Assembly (NCBI RefSeq): GCF_901000735.1
Contig: NC_081544.1
Span: 35,973,235-36,037,234 of the forward strand
Reading direction: 5' to 3'
DNA length: 64,000 bases
Source of the DNA: Corylus avellana
Taxonomy: Eukaryota; Streptophyta; Magnoliopsida; Fagales; Betulaceae
Shown one piece after another: positions 13,290-26,455 of the stretch (the first letter of the stretch is position 1; each line of letters begins with the position of its first letter). The position numbers and the translations under genes are program-made. The notes below the pieces were generated by a model that searched no databases, was not told the origin of the DNA, and worked only from the letters and a program-made list of their open reading frames with translations.

Positions 13290-14105
13290 TAAGCTCTGCG
13301 CACTTCTCTCTGGTTTTAAGATATAGAAGCTCTCATTCAACCCTCTGCGATTTTCTCTCCATCTTCTTGTGAGATTTTTCTACTCTTTTGTAAGTCACTC
13401 TTGGGGGAGAAGGTACGGAGCTCGTCTCCATTCCCCCCTCTTTCTCCTCCCTCTCCCTACTTTCTCCTTCCCTGGTTTTTTATTTCTTTGCTTTATTTAT
13501 TTTCTTTGGGTTTCAACTGCAACTTGGTCAGATCTACTGGGTGTTGTTCTCCTTCTTAGAACGCATGTCGTCTCTCCGTCTCCACTGACCTCCTCCGCTC
13601 CAATAGATGTTCTTCACTTCTACATGTGCCTCCTTGGCATGGGTGTGTTGCACACCCCACCTCCATCTCCACCTTGTTTTGGGCTGCGCCTCAGCTTCCA
13701 GTGTATTCTCCATAGTTGATTTTCTCTTTTGGGCTATAGAGATTCTTAGATCTTGTTGCTGGTTTTGTTCGTTGTGGTGTGGTTCTTCGTTAGTGGCGCC
13801 GATTTAACCTCTTTTAGTGCTTGTTCTGTTGATGTATTGGGCATTTTGAGGTTCGTTACCCTTCTGTAACTCTTTGCTTTGCCTTTGCTAGCAGCCCTTT
13901 GTGGCCGCTCATGTTCTCTTAATAGGTTGAGTCATTTCTTTGATCAATCCCGCTTGTTCTTTGTTCATTGATTATTGCATTGTTTTTTAGTTGCTTTGGG
14001 GCTTTTGTTTGAGTTTCTCACCCTTTATGTGGTTTTATTTATTTATTTATGTTTTGTTGTAATTTTTCATTTCCCCCTCTTCCATATTTAATAGAAAAAA
14101 AAAAA
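13290..14105. other. Pyrimidine-rich intergenic segment ending in poly(A)
   Basis: This stretch is T/C-rich and higher in GC than its surroundings, and ends in an uninterrupted A run at about 14095-14105. That hints at a retroposed transcript or the 3' end of a non-LTR element. I found no target duplication and recognised no protein; the open frames near 13369-13807 look like low-complexity chance frames. Confidence 0.35.
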
Positions 14106-14229
14106 GGGTTCAAGGTGGGCACAGAATCCAGTAATTTTGAGTAACATTTTAAACATCCACTATGTTTTGATCAGTTTGGGGGAATCCGGTATTGTTTCAG
14201 TACTGCATAGTGTGAAGATAGCGCAACTA

Positions 14230-14470
14230 AGGGCTTGTCTAGGATTGCATTTGAGAGGCCTAAAAGTGCTTTTAACACTCAAAAAATTTGTTTGAAGAAA
14301 AAAATACTTGTTTGGTAAAAAAATTAAAAGCGCTTTTAAGGGTTTAAAGAGCTTAAAAATAGTTAAAATATATTTTTGACAAAAGCTTAAAAATAAAGTT
14401 TTTGTCTAAAAGTTCATTTTGATTTAAAAGCTTTGTTTTTTAAACTCAATTCTAAATAGACTCGAAGGCT
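14230..14470. mobile_element. Probable MITE
   Basis: The left end (GGGCTTGTCTAGGATTGCATTTGAGA) and the right end (CTCAATTCTAAATAGACTC) are imperfect inverted repeats. The interior is A/T-rich with repeated AAGCTT/AAAGCGCTTTTA blocks and no coding capacity. The family is not identified. Confidence 0.45.
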
Positions 14471-15625
14471 TTAGTACAGCTCACCAAAAAAAGAAGAAGC
14501 TTTAGTACTTACGAAAAAAGAAAAAGTATTTGTGGCGCTAACTGCTAACATATTCTATGGTGTGGGCTAGAGCCTAATTGAGGCACCTTTCAGACATAAA
14601 TTAGAGGCCTTCAACCCAAAGAACTCTGCCCGAGCGCAGTTAGTGTAAAAAAGTTTGGGCTCGGGTTGAGTTTGGGTTTGCTTGTAATCCCCGGTGGGTC
14701 AAGGTGGTTTGGTTGGATTTGGGCTAACATTGTAGACATATTATGCACTCTTTATATTTTTCTAGTAAAAAACTAAAAACTAACAAATATCAAAGAATTA
14801 CAAAGACGTAAAATTAAGATAAATATACTTCAACCACAATACATCAAATAAAACAGTATAATGAAAAAGTTGGATCTTTGACTAAAACTATACACTTTAT
14901 GATACGTGTTCCTTTAAATATCCATAAAACTGCCGTCTGACTTTTTTTTTTTATTTTTTAAAATCCTTGAAAGTATGTTGTTTAACTTCGTTGTTTTGAC
15001 TTTTGAGGTATACTATGAAATATTTAACTTAAATAAATAATGATAATAATAATAATAAAACTATAAGGTTAAAATGACAGTCTAGCTTCTCCGTTATTAT
15101 GGATCCTTTATACACCCATTTACCATCTTTAATGGGTTCATCTTCGGGTATGACGGTTGGCTCAATTTGCTTGTTCTTTCTATATTAGATATGATGTCCA
15201 AAAGAATCAATAAAATTCATAGAAAATAATCAATATTGTCATTCACATGGTGGAGATTATCTATAAGCTAGACTGCCCTGATTGTCTTTTTTTGATGATC
15301 TCTGCCTAGGAAAAAATGGAGCTCCAATTCATGTGTAAATGAGGTGTTTCTAATAAACATCTGAAATATGCAAGGGATAATGCCAAAAAGGCGGAATTAT
15401 GATTGCTTACTAAAAAAAACACATGATGTACCTTACATTTAACATTGCCCACTCACGGATACAAGAGGTGTGCCTCTTTTTTTATTTTATTTGTTCAACC
15501 CAAGCTCATTATCACATATTGCTATGCTATTAGCAACCATCACCAACAAGGAGGTTCTTACAAAGACGATATCACTGCTAACTGCTCAGGGGTGACGAAT
15601 CACGCTCAATTGTTTCTTCTGCCTT
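14471..15625. other. Intergenic, no gene seen
   Basis: AT-rich DNA between the 3' ends of the convergent S1P lyase and LAZY1 genes. The part next to 15626 should include the LAZY1 3' UTR. Confidence 0.5.
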
Positions 15626-17851
15626 TCAGAGCTCCAGCACAAGATCTACAATTAATGCAAACAAATAACTCAAAATCAGGATAGCTACTCATCACAAATA
15701 AGTCAATACAAGACATATTTTGATTTCTAAAGCTCTGTTTGGGTTTGTGATTTTAAAAAGTACGTAATTTTAAAAAAATGTAATTAAGCGTTTGGCAAAA
15801 TTTCGGCTTGACTTTTAAAATCGCAGTTTAGCCTTTAAAATTTTACGTTTTCAAGTATTTGGCAAAAAATGTGATTTTCTGCGTTTTCAAATCATTTTTT
15901 TTTTTTTAAAAAAAAAAATCACATTTTTTGTCTATAAAATCGCAATGTCAAACACACCTTAATTAATAGACACGCGAATTTTAAAAACTTAATTAAGCAT
16001 TTTGCACAATTGCAATGTGACCTCTAAAATTGCTATTCAAACCGTCATTTTTTTAGAATTGTCATTATATATATGTATACAATTATAGCCTTGTGATATA
16101 AATGACTTCAAATGAACCGGATATGATAAGAGCACCAAAGTTATGAAACATGGATCGATCCATTTGGCGTTCCCAATAGAGAGTTTGGAGGAGGAGGATG
16201 TATGTGTACTTACAATCTGCATCTGTTTTGATCCAGTGCTCCCTGTTCCCATTCGAATCACCGCTGCCAAGTGTGAACTGTGGCGGGTTAGATTGGCTCT
16301 TGTAGCGTCGTATGCTCTCCTTCAAAAGGGCTCGTTTAGGATATGAAATGATTTCTTCATCTGGGAACACCTGATCTCCATAGTTGTAATCCCCATTGTT
16401 GATTATCTTCTTCTTGTTTTCAGTCTTGTAGGGCTTATTAGACTTTTGGGTTGCTGTTGAGTTTTCAGGGTGAACTTTCCTGTGGAACATTTGCAGTATC
16501 TACAAAAAGCCACGCATTATACTATTATAGGATATTTAAGAATTCAACCAAAAAACACATTGACATGCATCTGCTAATTAAGTTTCAAAGTCACACATTA
16601 ATTTGGAATGAAATTGCTTAGAATTAAAAGGAACCTTATGCAGCTTTTTCTCTGCTGAAGCAGAATCAAGAGGTCCACCAGCAGCATCTGTTGAGCTTCG
16701 AGAAGAAGCATGGAGCATTTTTTTCTTGAGCAACTTTTTCATCAAGTGCATGGCAGACTTATCTGCTTCCTTCTCCGATCGTCTCTCCTCCCTCTCGCAC
16801 TTGGTTCCGGAATTCTCCTCTGCCATTTTGCTCATCTGAAACAGCTCACCAAGAGATGTCCTGTGTTCCTTCTTTGCTACTGGTGTTGTTTCCGACAATT
16901 CAATTGCCGACCCAAAAAGATATCCTTGGAGTGGGCAGACTGCATTTGCCTGATCTGCGCCTTCAATTGGCTTACCGCTAAGTGTAATTGTGCTTCCATG
17001 ACTACTTCTTCCAGTGCTAACATGACTGTTTCTCCCAGATGAAAAATTGCAACCATCGTCCTTCACTTCAGCTCCCAGAACCTTCTCCAACTCATCATTG
17101 ATCAGCTTCAGATCGTTCTCTGTCACCTCTGTTTCTTTCTCAGTTATATTCTCAACAGAGATGGCGAATGTTGGTGTCGAGGGATCAGCGATTGCTTGGT
17201 CAGCTCCAAGAGTACCAATTGCGAGGAAGCCGTGGAACAGCTCAGATATTGCAGCTGATGTTTCCTCTCCGTAGTCTTCTTCTTCTACTATTGCTGCTTC
17301 TAGACCAGTGAAAGACTTCCGAAGGTGGTGGTCTTTTGGGCCTTGTTTGAAGGATTTCGTGCCATAGTTTGGCTTTAGGTGGTTAAACTGTTGATCTTCA
17401 ATCGACGCCTGCCCTGAAAGACAAACAAAAAACAAATGTAGATCTAGCAACTTGTTTGTTTCTATGATGTTGGCTTTGGATTCTGTTGGGGCATTTTGTG
17501 TCATGCAGTTGTGGAGTAAATTCTGTTATTAGGTACGTGAACTACCCTGCTAGCTATATTGTTTTCATGATCATTTCTTCCCAAAGTATTATAGTACACG
17601 TTTTTTATTAGAGTTTTTCCTTTTTATGATTGTGGAAAGTAGCAGATCATTCAAAGTTACAGCTGGAAGATGTCATCAGAGAGTACTCTTATTACTCTTA
17701 CCAGTGACAAAATCCTTGAGGGGGTCGCAGCTATTTTGGCGGAACTTACGATGCATCCAACCTAGTAACTGCAAGAAGAGCACATGTAAAAATATGGAGA
17801 AAGTTTTTTCTTCTCCCAAGAATAACAGAGAATGGACTACTTTACCTTCAT
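15626..17851 (-). CDS. LAZY1: LAZY1, IGT-family regulator of gravitropism, 5 coding exons
   Basis: LAZY1 proteins act downstream of gravity sensing to direct asymmetric auxin flow and set shoot angle. Coding exons on the minus strand: 17851-17846 (ATGAAG only), 17768-17702, 17413-16635, 16499-16214 and 15645-15626. They total 1,158 nt, or 385 aa, between the Arabidopsis (about 358) and rice (416) proteins. Landmarks are the N-terminal block LLGWMHRKFRQNS (residues 3-15), the IGT signature in FLAIGTLG (residues 90-92), the segment ENDLKLINDELEKVLGAE, a basic KKLLKKK stretch, and the C-terminal EAR-like YLVLEL, which forms residues 380-385 and is encoded almost wholly by the last exon. The very short terminal exons are easily missed; both have proper splice sites (GTAAAG donor; TGTAG acceptor). 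The donor of intron 3 is a less usual GTTCCT. Confidence 0.93.
15731..15960. mobile_element. MITE within LAZY1 intron 4
   Basis: The left end reads CTGTTTGGGTTTGTGATTTT and the right end in reverse complement reads GGTGTGTTTGACATTGCGAT. These are imperfect inverted ends, and the interior repeats GATTTTAAAA-type blocks. It sits in the 568-bp intron before the 20-nt last exon. The internal T12/A11 run could form a hairpin. Confidence 0.6.
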
Positions 17852-20800
17852 CTTCCAGTGGTTTGTATCTCAGAAACTTGGAGTTTGGATCACTACTTTC
17901 GTTATGAGAGAGGGGTGATGAGGAAATAGGCTTGTTAATGAATAAGATGTCAAACAATTGATGAAAGCCTCCAGTGGTCTGACAAAGGGGTGGGTAGAGA
18001 GAAACACACAGATGGTTACAAAATTCCTGGTGGCAATGCTTTGTCCAGATCATAAAATCAAGTGGCCAAAAAATACATTGTGGGTCCTCCACCCCCTTCC
18101 CCAAGCTGCTCATCATATATATCCTATCTGAGGAATATTGCAAATATGCATGGTGAAGCGTCAGTCAAATTCCTGGTGGCAATGTTTCTTGAATGCAGTA
18201 GCATTACTCAGATTTGTCACATTCTCTGTATATATATATATACATGCAATTAAGCACCGAAAAGTGCAAATATCAGTTTTTTTTTTTTTTAGCAAGTGCA
18301 TATATGCTACTAAAGTGACCCACATGACTTAAATATAATCTTGAGTACGTGTATATAAGCTTTTGAATACCATCCCCTTTTATACTGGTTTTTAAGAAAA
18401 AAATTTGTATCATTTGTGTTGGATTGGTCCTTTGATCACCTCATCTAAAAATTTGTATCATTTGTGAGCAGAAAAACATTATTAAACCTCAACAATTTGA
18501 TATGAAAGCTTAATACTACGCTCATTCGAAACACTTAGAATGGTAACAATATATTAGCATTGCAGTATATACTATGACCCATTTTGGTAATTAGTAGCGA
18601 AGAATATCACTAATATTTTTCAAATATTTTTTTTAATTTATTCACAACTTGGCATAGAAAAAGAAAAGGTAGGAAGCACGTTTGAATGTGGATATTTTTT
18701 TAAAGTAAGGTAATGTATATGACCAAAACTTGCCATTTTAACATGTTGGTGCACATGCACTTTCTGTATGGGGTAATGACGATTATTTCGTAGGGTATTT
18801 GGTGGGAGTACTATCCTACACTGGATTGTGGGGACCGTAGAGAATATTTTGTCGGGCCGATAAACAGACGACAATGAAGTAGATCTTTTCTCATTTGGGT
18901 CGACACAAAAGTTTGAATTTGACTGCCCATGCTTTTCCAGTAGGTCCAACCATGTACTTCTAACCGAAGGAACCCATTTGATTAAAAATAATCACTTGTG
19001 ATTATGTTTTGTCAAATCTAAATATTTCTTTGAATTATTATATTTTTGGACGGTATGCAACCATCTTAATCCTGCACAAGCAATTTGGATGCCGGTTAAC
19101 TCCCAGAATATCTGGTATTCTTTTGTTTCAGCAGATTAACTGGTACTGATTTCATCTGTTATATATAATGTATGTGTAAGCATCGATGATGATCGATTGA
19201 ACTCAAATATCGTGTTAAATCACTATTTATTTTTAATTTTAAGCTGTATATATATATATATATAAAAAAAAAGATAAATTTTAATTATTTAATTAATATT
19301 TTTTTACTTTCCTTGTAAAATATTCTCAATTTTTGACTGGTAAATCATGAATGCAATATAAATTGATTAGTGCTTTTTTAAAGAAGACTTTTAATTACAA
19401 TTTGTCTCTTCTTCGTGTTATGTAGAATGAGACAACACGGTTCTGATATCATGCTAAGCTATGAAGTCAAGGTTCAAACTTAAGATCTCGAGTTTAATAC
19501 CATGTCAATTGGCTAACAGTTGTATTTGTCCCAATCTACTGCATTTGTAAATTACAAAGCTTTCTGCGGTGGACTGTAATTAAAGTTGCTAGATGAGATG
19601 AAGCAGTCTTCGTTTGTTATAGCCATTATTCATGTTCATATGGTACAAGTGCCATCATTATCATCAGAAATATGTTCTTTATGTGAAGAGTTCGTTGATC
19701 TGGTGGAGAAGGATTGTTGGCCTTGAGAACTTAAGCAAGTGTGTCCCACGAGCATCTTCAACAACAGAAAGTGCACAGCAAAAGAGAAAAGGGTTCTAGG
19801 CTTAGAGACAATAAGGTGACGCAGGCAGTATCCTTGACGAGGAGAAACATATATATATACTTCCACGCGATTCAAGCAAATTAAAGTAATTATAATGAAA
19901 AGACAGCTCACGTAGTAACCCACGTTTCAATGAACAATCTTGATTTAGACACATGCAGCTTGGAAAGACAATGGACGTAAAACTGGTCCCATGAGAAAAC
20001 TTCATGATTTACAAACAAACACATACACACATACACTCTGGATAACGTACATTGGATGCATGTAAACCTGGTCCTGTTAAAAGTTCCTTTGCCTCCATGA
20101 TATTTGGTCCCTGGAATTTGGAGGCCATGTTTCTAATTAGACTTATTTCAAGTAGGGGGTCCTATATATGTTTGGATCGTGCTGATCGTATACATATAAT
20201 ATTATATAAGTAAATTATAATTTAATACATTTCATTAAATGAGTCAAATTTTTTAACTTTAATCAGCTAATTTCGAGTCCAAAGTAATCTTTATATATAT
20301 CTTGAACTTAAGAAAACCCAAGTGAGATAGGATGATCTTCCAACATATGAAGCAAATGCTTCTTTATCTATTTTTGAGAGGAAGTTGATTAAAAAAAAAA
20401 TTAAAAAAAAAAGGGAGAGAAAAGAGATCAAGAATGTTTCACTCGAAGGTTTAGAGAGAAATGAATCACAAAGGTCGGTAGAAGCTGCTTATCATGAATT
20501 TCTATTTCAATGATACTTTTCCTTTTTTTCAACTATATATTCCATATCCTATGGCATGCATGAGAATTTAAGAGCTTAAGATAAACAGATAGTGCTTAAA
20601 AAAGGACGGATTTCAACACTAATAATTGTACTACTGATCATAGATTGGCCTGCTCCAATTAATTTTATTTATTTATTATTTTTTTTATCCCCATCAATAT
20701 GATAGATTGGCCTACGGATTTCAGCTATATATGATTGACAAATAGTTTACTTTCCTGGTTGATATGATTTAATAAAATAGCAAGAGGCAGCTGATATTTT

Positions 20801-22314
20801 AAATTGGACCACATACCATGAAACTTTGCATCATGTGATGAGTATGGATGGCGTGTGTAGCCTGTCGAATCAGGCAAGCTTTGATAATGTCCAAGTATCC
20901 CAAGAATAACATATTATCTACCGACGTTGATTCTTTAACCCCCTCTCGCCTTCAGGTCCAATAGAAATTGATCAAATGATCAAACAAACACAAACAGGTC
21001 CGATGATCTAGCCAAAACCAGAAGAAAGACAAATGGAAAATGAACTAGCAAGGTTTTGATCTTATACTTTCCCTTCCAAAACTGTTAAAATATTAATTAA
21101 ATAATTTAATTAAATTATGTTTCATCAACATCAATTTTTGGAACAATTGGTAAGTTAATTAATTATCAATATGCGGTATTATAGCAGAGAGTAATTTCAA
21201 TCCACCTATTCTTTAAACAGATTTAACCAATTTACGTACAGTCTACTAGTAAATGTTATTAATCACACATTGCTGATGAGTTTTTGTTAAAAATAAAATA
21301 AAATAAAAAGGAAAAAGCCTTGTATGAAAATGGTGATAGACAAGAATATAATTAATTAATTAAGTTATAGATATATATATATATGCCGGCAAAGCAAAGG
21401 TGATCTGTAAATGATGCTACACTGACATTTGACCATAAAAAGAAGGTTACATTGAATTAAGAGAGAATGGTGATAAACTTAAGGCCGTGTGGGCCTTTTT
21501 TGGGAAGCAAACATGAAACTAAAATACGAAGTAATGTGACATTTTCTACCACTGACATGAGGGGAGCCGACTCTGCGGGGAACACCCAAGATTTTATACC
21601 GATGAATTAAACGTGGAAGCACTGGATCCCCCACTATGATTTGACTACGTCTTGGTTTTTTTGGACATTTATGTTATGGGGGCATTTGGGGCTCTTTGTC
21701 TCAACCCCTTTAACTGATCTCTTTCTATATATCCTCATTACTTTTTAAGGGACTTGGAAGTTGAAGAGGTGGGTGGGGGGCTGGGCTTTTAAGTTTTACC
21801 CTTTCTTCATTTCTTGCTTCTCATCGCTCAACAACTACTCTGTGTTGCAGCGGCCAGCACAAACTAACCCAGGCACAGTACTACAGTTTCTTCCAGGACC
21901 ATTAATGGGCCAGCCCCGGGAGTTACGTTGCAGCAAAAACCAACCCCCTTCAATTCATCACCGCCTTAATTTGCTTGTGGATAAAAGTGGCCGGGTGGTG
22001 CTTAATTAATTCACACCGCACAATAATTGTATGGTCGCCACTCGTCATGAAATGGGTAGATGTAGAAACCTGGCCAAACCAATGGCTATGAGAATGACTT
22101 TTCGCTCCACGTACGACCCACCCTTTCTCCTCCATTTGTTGTCACTTTCTCTCTGGTTTTCCATCCTCAGTGCATGTACCTCTCAAATGGCCTGTCCCTC
22201 CATCCACTAACATATCTGCTTTTACACTGTTCTTCTTCAAGAATCTGATTCCCAGATGCATTTTTAATCTTTTTTAATCTAATTAATCCACGTGATTCTC
22301 ACACACCCAAACAC
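17852..22314. other. Long intergenic region, no gene seen
   Basis: The part next to 17851 serves as the LAZY1 leader and promoter; a TATATAT run near 18113-18122 on the minus strand is a possible but unproven TATA box. The rest is AT-rich with AT microsatellites near 18230, 19248-19263 and 21370. None of the open frames of 60-103 codons resembles a known protein. A less AT-rich part at 21480-22250 also lacks sustained coding signal. Confidence 0.5.
19195..19315. repeat. Dispersed repeat (TGTTAAATCAC family)
   Basis: The segment contains TCGTGTTAAATCACTATTTAT followed by a TTTAATTATTTAATTAATATTTT tail. A similar order of blocks occurs near 51735-51835, and the tail alone near 32756-32785. It is a dispersed non-coding repeat of unknown class. 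Confidence 0.4.
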
Positions 22315-22879
22315 CAGGGCCGGCTCAACATATTTTGGGGCCTTAGGCAAAACTTTGAAATTGGGCCTAATTTTTTTTTTTAATTCATTTTTTTTTTAAA
22401 GTAACATATATATATATATATAATATTTGTAGCAATAGATTTAGAGACATCAATAACATTTTCAATATCTTCTATTTGATGAGTTTCTTGTTCATTTATG
22501 AGTTTTTCACCTAAATTATCCACAATATTTTGTTTATTACTAATAACAAATTTATTTAGAGCTCCTCTTTGAGATTCAATCAATTTGTCTACTTTTCTTT
22601 TTCTTTTTCTTTTTTTAAGTTTTTCATATCCAGATGCATATTTTCTAGTAGACATATTTAATTAAAAATACTAACAAATTAAACAAACACGATTTATCAA
22701 AAAAAAATTATGACTATAATAAAATAAATGACAAAAATAGAACAATAAAACTTGATTTGGCAAATGAATTATGAAGCAGTTCTTGGAGATAGGACAAGAG
22801 ACTTAGTCACTCAGAGTCGGAGAGTAAGAGAAAATGATGAGATAGGCAAAGAAGAAAAACTCAGAAAAGAGCAAGCAAA
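22315..22879 (-). mobile_element. hAT-family fragment truncated by an assembly gap
   Basis: The end CAGGGCCGGCTCAACATA at 22315 is a typical hAT terminal sequence. The minus-strand frame at 22655-22380 (91 codons) begins with MSTRKYASGYEKLKK and continues into a block shared with the decayed coding part of the element at 3362-4751. It is the N-terminal piece of a TTF-type hAT transposase. The frame runs out just before the terminal repeat, so the catalytic region is deleted here too. The upstream part (22656-22879) also matches the other element and runs into the N gap, so the far end is not visible. Confidence 0.75.
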
Positions 22880-22979
22880 NNNNNNNNNNNNNNNNNNNNN
22901 NNNNNNNNNNNNNNNNNNNNNNNNNNNNNNNNNNNNNNNNNNNNNNNNNNNNNNNNNNNNNNNNNNNNNNNNNNNNNNN
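22880..22979. other. Assembly gap, 100 N
   Basis: Exactly 100 unresolved bases, the same size as the other two gaps, so this is a placeholder and not a measured distance. Confidence 0.99.
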
Positions 22980-24493
22980 CCTTTTTTTTCATAAGAATTT
23001 AGGTTCTGCCCTTTAGGTAGGATCATATCCAATATTCTTTCATCTTGTATCAATCCAAGAATAATGTGACTTTTAAAAATACTATTGAATTTATAATTAA
23101 TCATTATTAAATTTTAATTGATAGTTTTAAAACACACCACATTGAATTGATACCACAGAAACCTTAAACGGTCTGGTCATGACTTTATACGTGTGATATC
23201 ACTGATATGGTCGCCGGTCCTTGAAATAAATGAAGGGTCCTGACAAAATTTCTAAACATAAGTGTTCCCAAATGCTGACCAAGGATGTGTATCCACCCAG
23301 TTATGCAGCATAACTTTTATTGAACATGGACGATAATCACGTTGCTTCTCATGCGAACAGTTGGAATATTATACATATAGGTGTGTTTTTGTTACGTAGC
23401 TAGGCACAACATGGTTTCGTGTCGCTTTTGGAGCCGCAAGAACAAAATAGGTTTCAAAGGTCGTAGCTTCATCGTGTTTCATGCTTTAATTTGTGTCAAT
23501 GTATAGTTAATAGCTTTTGTATTTTCCTATGGCATTGTTTGTTGCAATTCAAATCATTGTTTTCGACTCATTTTTGACATGTCCATACAAGAGGGAATAA
23601 AAATTTGAATTAGTGACTTCCATTTCATGAGGCGTAATTTCTAACCGATTGAACTACTCATTGAGAACATTATCTTTGACTCTTTGGATACAATTAAAAT
23701 GCAAAATACCTTAAAAATAATTTTTTAAGTATTAAAAGCATTTTTTAAGCTTCTTAACGCAATCTTAAATTGGTTCTAAGTTAACATATTTGAAAACCTC
23801 CCGCATTTTTAAAGATTTTACATTTTAGCCCTCAATTTTTATTTGTTTAATTTAATACCCAAATTTACAGAGATTTTAAATTCAAAACCTTTAACCATTT
23901 TCCAGTCAAACACATCAAAATTCTATGATGTCCTTATTAAATTTATTGAAAAAATTGGACATGAGTGGCTTGCGGTCAACTCCAACGACTTGCAACCACC
24001 CTTACAGACCAAGGGTGCCTACGAGTTACACCTATTATTTTTTTAATAAAAATGACATAATAGTTTTTTTTTTTCATTTATTCAAGAAAAAAAAAATTGG
24101 AGAAAATTGATCGGAGGTCTTAGAGTTAAATATTTGTGAACTCTCTATTAAATCGACTAAATTAAAAACTGAAGTTTAAAACACAAAATCCAAAAAATGT
24201 ACAAAGTCGTTTTGAAATTTTTATTCCACAACTATTCTATTGTGTTGATATGTCAATTACGCGCAAATAATTATTTGATTAATCATTTTTAATAAATCAA
24301 AAATTTATTGTGAGTGTCACATTAACATTGTAAAATAAAAATATAATATATATAGCATTACCCAATATTTTTCCTAAAATTAAAATAAGATTAACGGTAA
24401 AAATTATATTTTTATCTCACAATATTGATGTGTTAGCCTTAATCAAACATTAGATCAATCATTGCTAAACAAACTTTAGAAAAAATGAAACAA
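22980..24493. other. Contig B, left part: no gene seen
   Basis: AT-rich non-coding DNA with no recognisable gene or element. Because the right part of this contig duplicates window positions 1-1176, this part may be allelic to sequence just before the window. Confidence 0.5.
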
Positions 24494-25710
24494 ATTCAAA
24501 GATTAGTTATTAGCAGCAATAATTATAAAATAAAAATCCAATAAATAGCCTGGGCATTGGATATAGTGGTGGACCAATTTTGATCGATTCTAGAAGATTC
24601 GAAGTTAATTACTTTCAATTGTTTGTGAATTTAGGTTGCAGCATTAAAAATTTAAGAATAATGGGTAAATTAAACTATATAGCTAGGGATCACACACTTC
24701 ATACGTACAATTCAAATGCATTCTGGTCAGCTGTCCACTGGTGTTCTACGTAATAGATGACGGTATCCGATGCATGTCCATGTCCACTCGATTGCCTTTG
24801 GGTATTCAAAATCAATTGCCAATCAGGTATTTTTTTAAAACAAAAATATTATCAAATAATTTAAACAAATTTTATTTTGAAAAAAATTAGGTATTCTTCT
24901 GGTATCATTCTAACTGTGATGTAACTTTTAAAATTACTAATAAATTAAAAGTCAATAATGATAATCTCAAATTTAACATAATTTTAAAAGCCACATCACA
25001 ATTAAGAGAATACTAGAAAAACACCTACCATTTCTTTTTCTTTTTTTATGTCATGTTATAACTTCTTTTTTTTTTTTTTTTGTTCATATTAAAAACCCCT
25101 CAAAACATGTTAACAAACAATGAAATAATTAGAGAAGGAAATTTAGAAGGATTTGGATGCCATCAAAACACAAGTCCAATTATAAAAAATCCAAGAAATC
25201 ATATATAGAAATAAGGAATAGAAACATAGAAGGTTCAGCTTGGTAAATGATTCTACGTCTCACTCCCCTTGTTTTAACTTCTCCCAAAAATAAGAAACAT
25301 CTTTCAATAATTTCTTATTAATACTCTAAAACTAAAAAAATAAAAAATCACAACAAAAATATTTACTAAACACACCCGAAGTAAGTAAGTAAAAAAGAAG
25401 GAAAATGGTGAGAAGAAGAGGGAGCGAGAGCGACAAAGAATAAGTTGAGAAAAGGCTAACAAGGAGGAGCTTTGTAACCCATTCTACAGCATGACATTAA
25501 CAACTTTAATACATTACATAAAAGAGACAGAGGAGTGTTAGGCTTATTACAAAAAAATTTTTACAAACTGATGTTACATAATATGATTATGTTTTTCAAA
25601 ATTTGAACTTATCTTATATCCAATCATATTGTGCCACATCAATTTATAAAAATTTTTCTATAAAAATTGTTTGTAAACCTACCATTTCTCAAAAAGAACT
25701 TTTAGCTTTT
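24494..25710. repeat. Copy 2 of the 1.2-kb duplicated segment
   Basis: It matches 1-1176 almost base for base, with scattered single-base changes and one 34-bp extra block near 25384-25420. It ends at the N gap. Confidence 0.9.
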
Positions 25711-25810
25711 NNNNNNNNNNNNNNNNNNNNNNNNNNNNNNNNNNNNNNNNNNNNNNNNNNNNNNNNNNNNNNNNNNNNNNNNNNNNNNNNNNNNNNNNNN
25801 NNNNNNNNNN
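25711..25810. other. Assembly gap, 100 N
   Basis: Exactly 100 unresolved bases, placed directly at the end of duplicated sequence. Confidence 0.99.
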
Positions 25811-26455
25811 TTTGACTTAGCTTCATTCGAACGAAAGCATATCTCTTTCGAATGCCTATACATAGTTTTTCTCTTTTTTCTTTTTAAGAAAAAAGAAAAA
25901 AGAAAAAATTGGCTTGTTCAAAGTAATAGCAGACTAGCAGTAGTGTCATGCAAGTTAACTAAAAAATTTAAACCGATAAAAAATAAAAATAAAAATATAA
26001 TTATTTAACACTTTGAATGTAACTTTATTTCATCTTGAGAAATCCTTTGCAGGTGAAACCAAAGTTATTGGAAGGGGTTCATTGAATTTACAGGTCCCTC
26101 CTGCAGATCTAGCGTGATAATGGTCCTGCCATTGTCACACTCACGGACTCACTACACGTAGCTGAAGCTGATGGGCCTAGTTTTTGTCTATAGCATTGCC
26201 AACAAAATGGAACCAGACAATTTATGTCTATAGGAATTTAACGTTTGCGTTTGTGCTGCCCCCTGTAACCCTGTTACATGGATAAGACCAAGGCTTTTCA
26301 GCAATATTCCCCAATGCCCAAACGAAAATGGGATCAATGGGGCCCTTAAAAATGTTCGTTTGGCAAACAAAATCGCGGAGTTTCACTCTCTCTTATATTA
26401 TATATGAGAACTCAACTCATGTATATATTGCAATTGCAAATATGCTTTATTTTTC
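25811..26455. other. Intergenic, no gene seen
   Basis: AT-rich start of contig C. No coding signal. Confidence 0.5.

Noticed and set aside
13369..13807. Frames of 116 and 66 codons after the lyase gene
   Set aside because: They are rich in Phe, Leu and Ser from a pyrimidine-rich tract, with no domain and no splice context.
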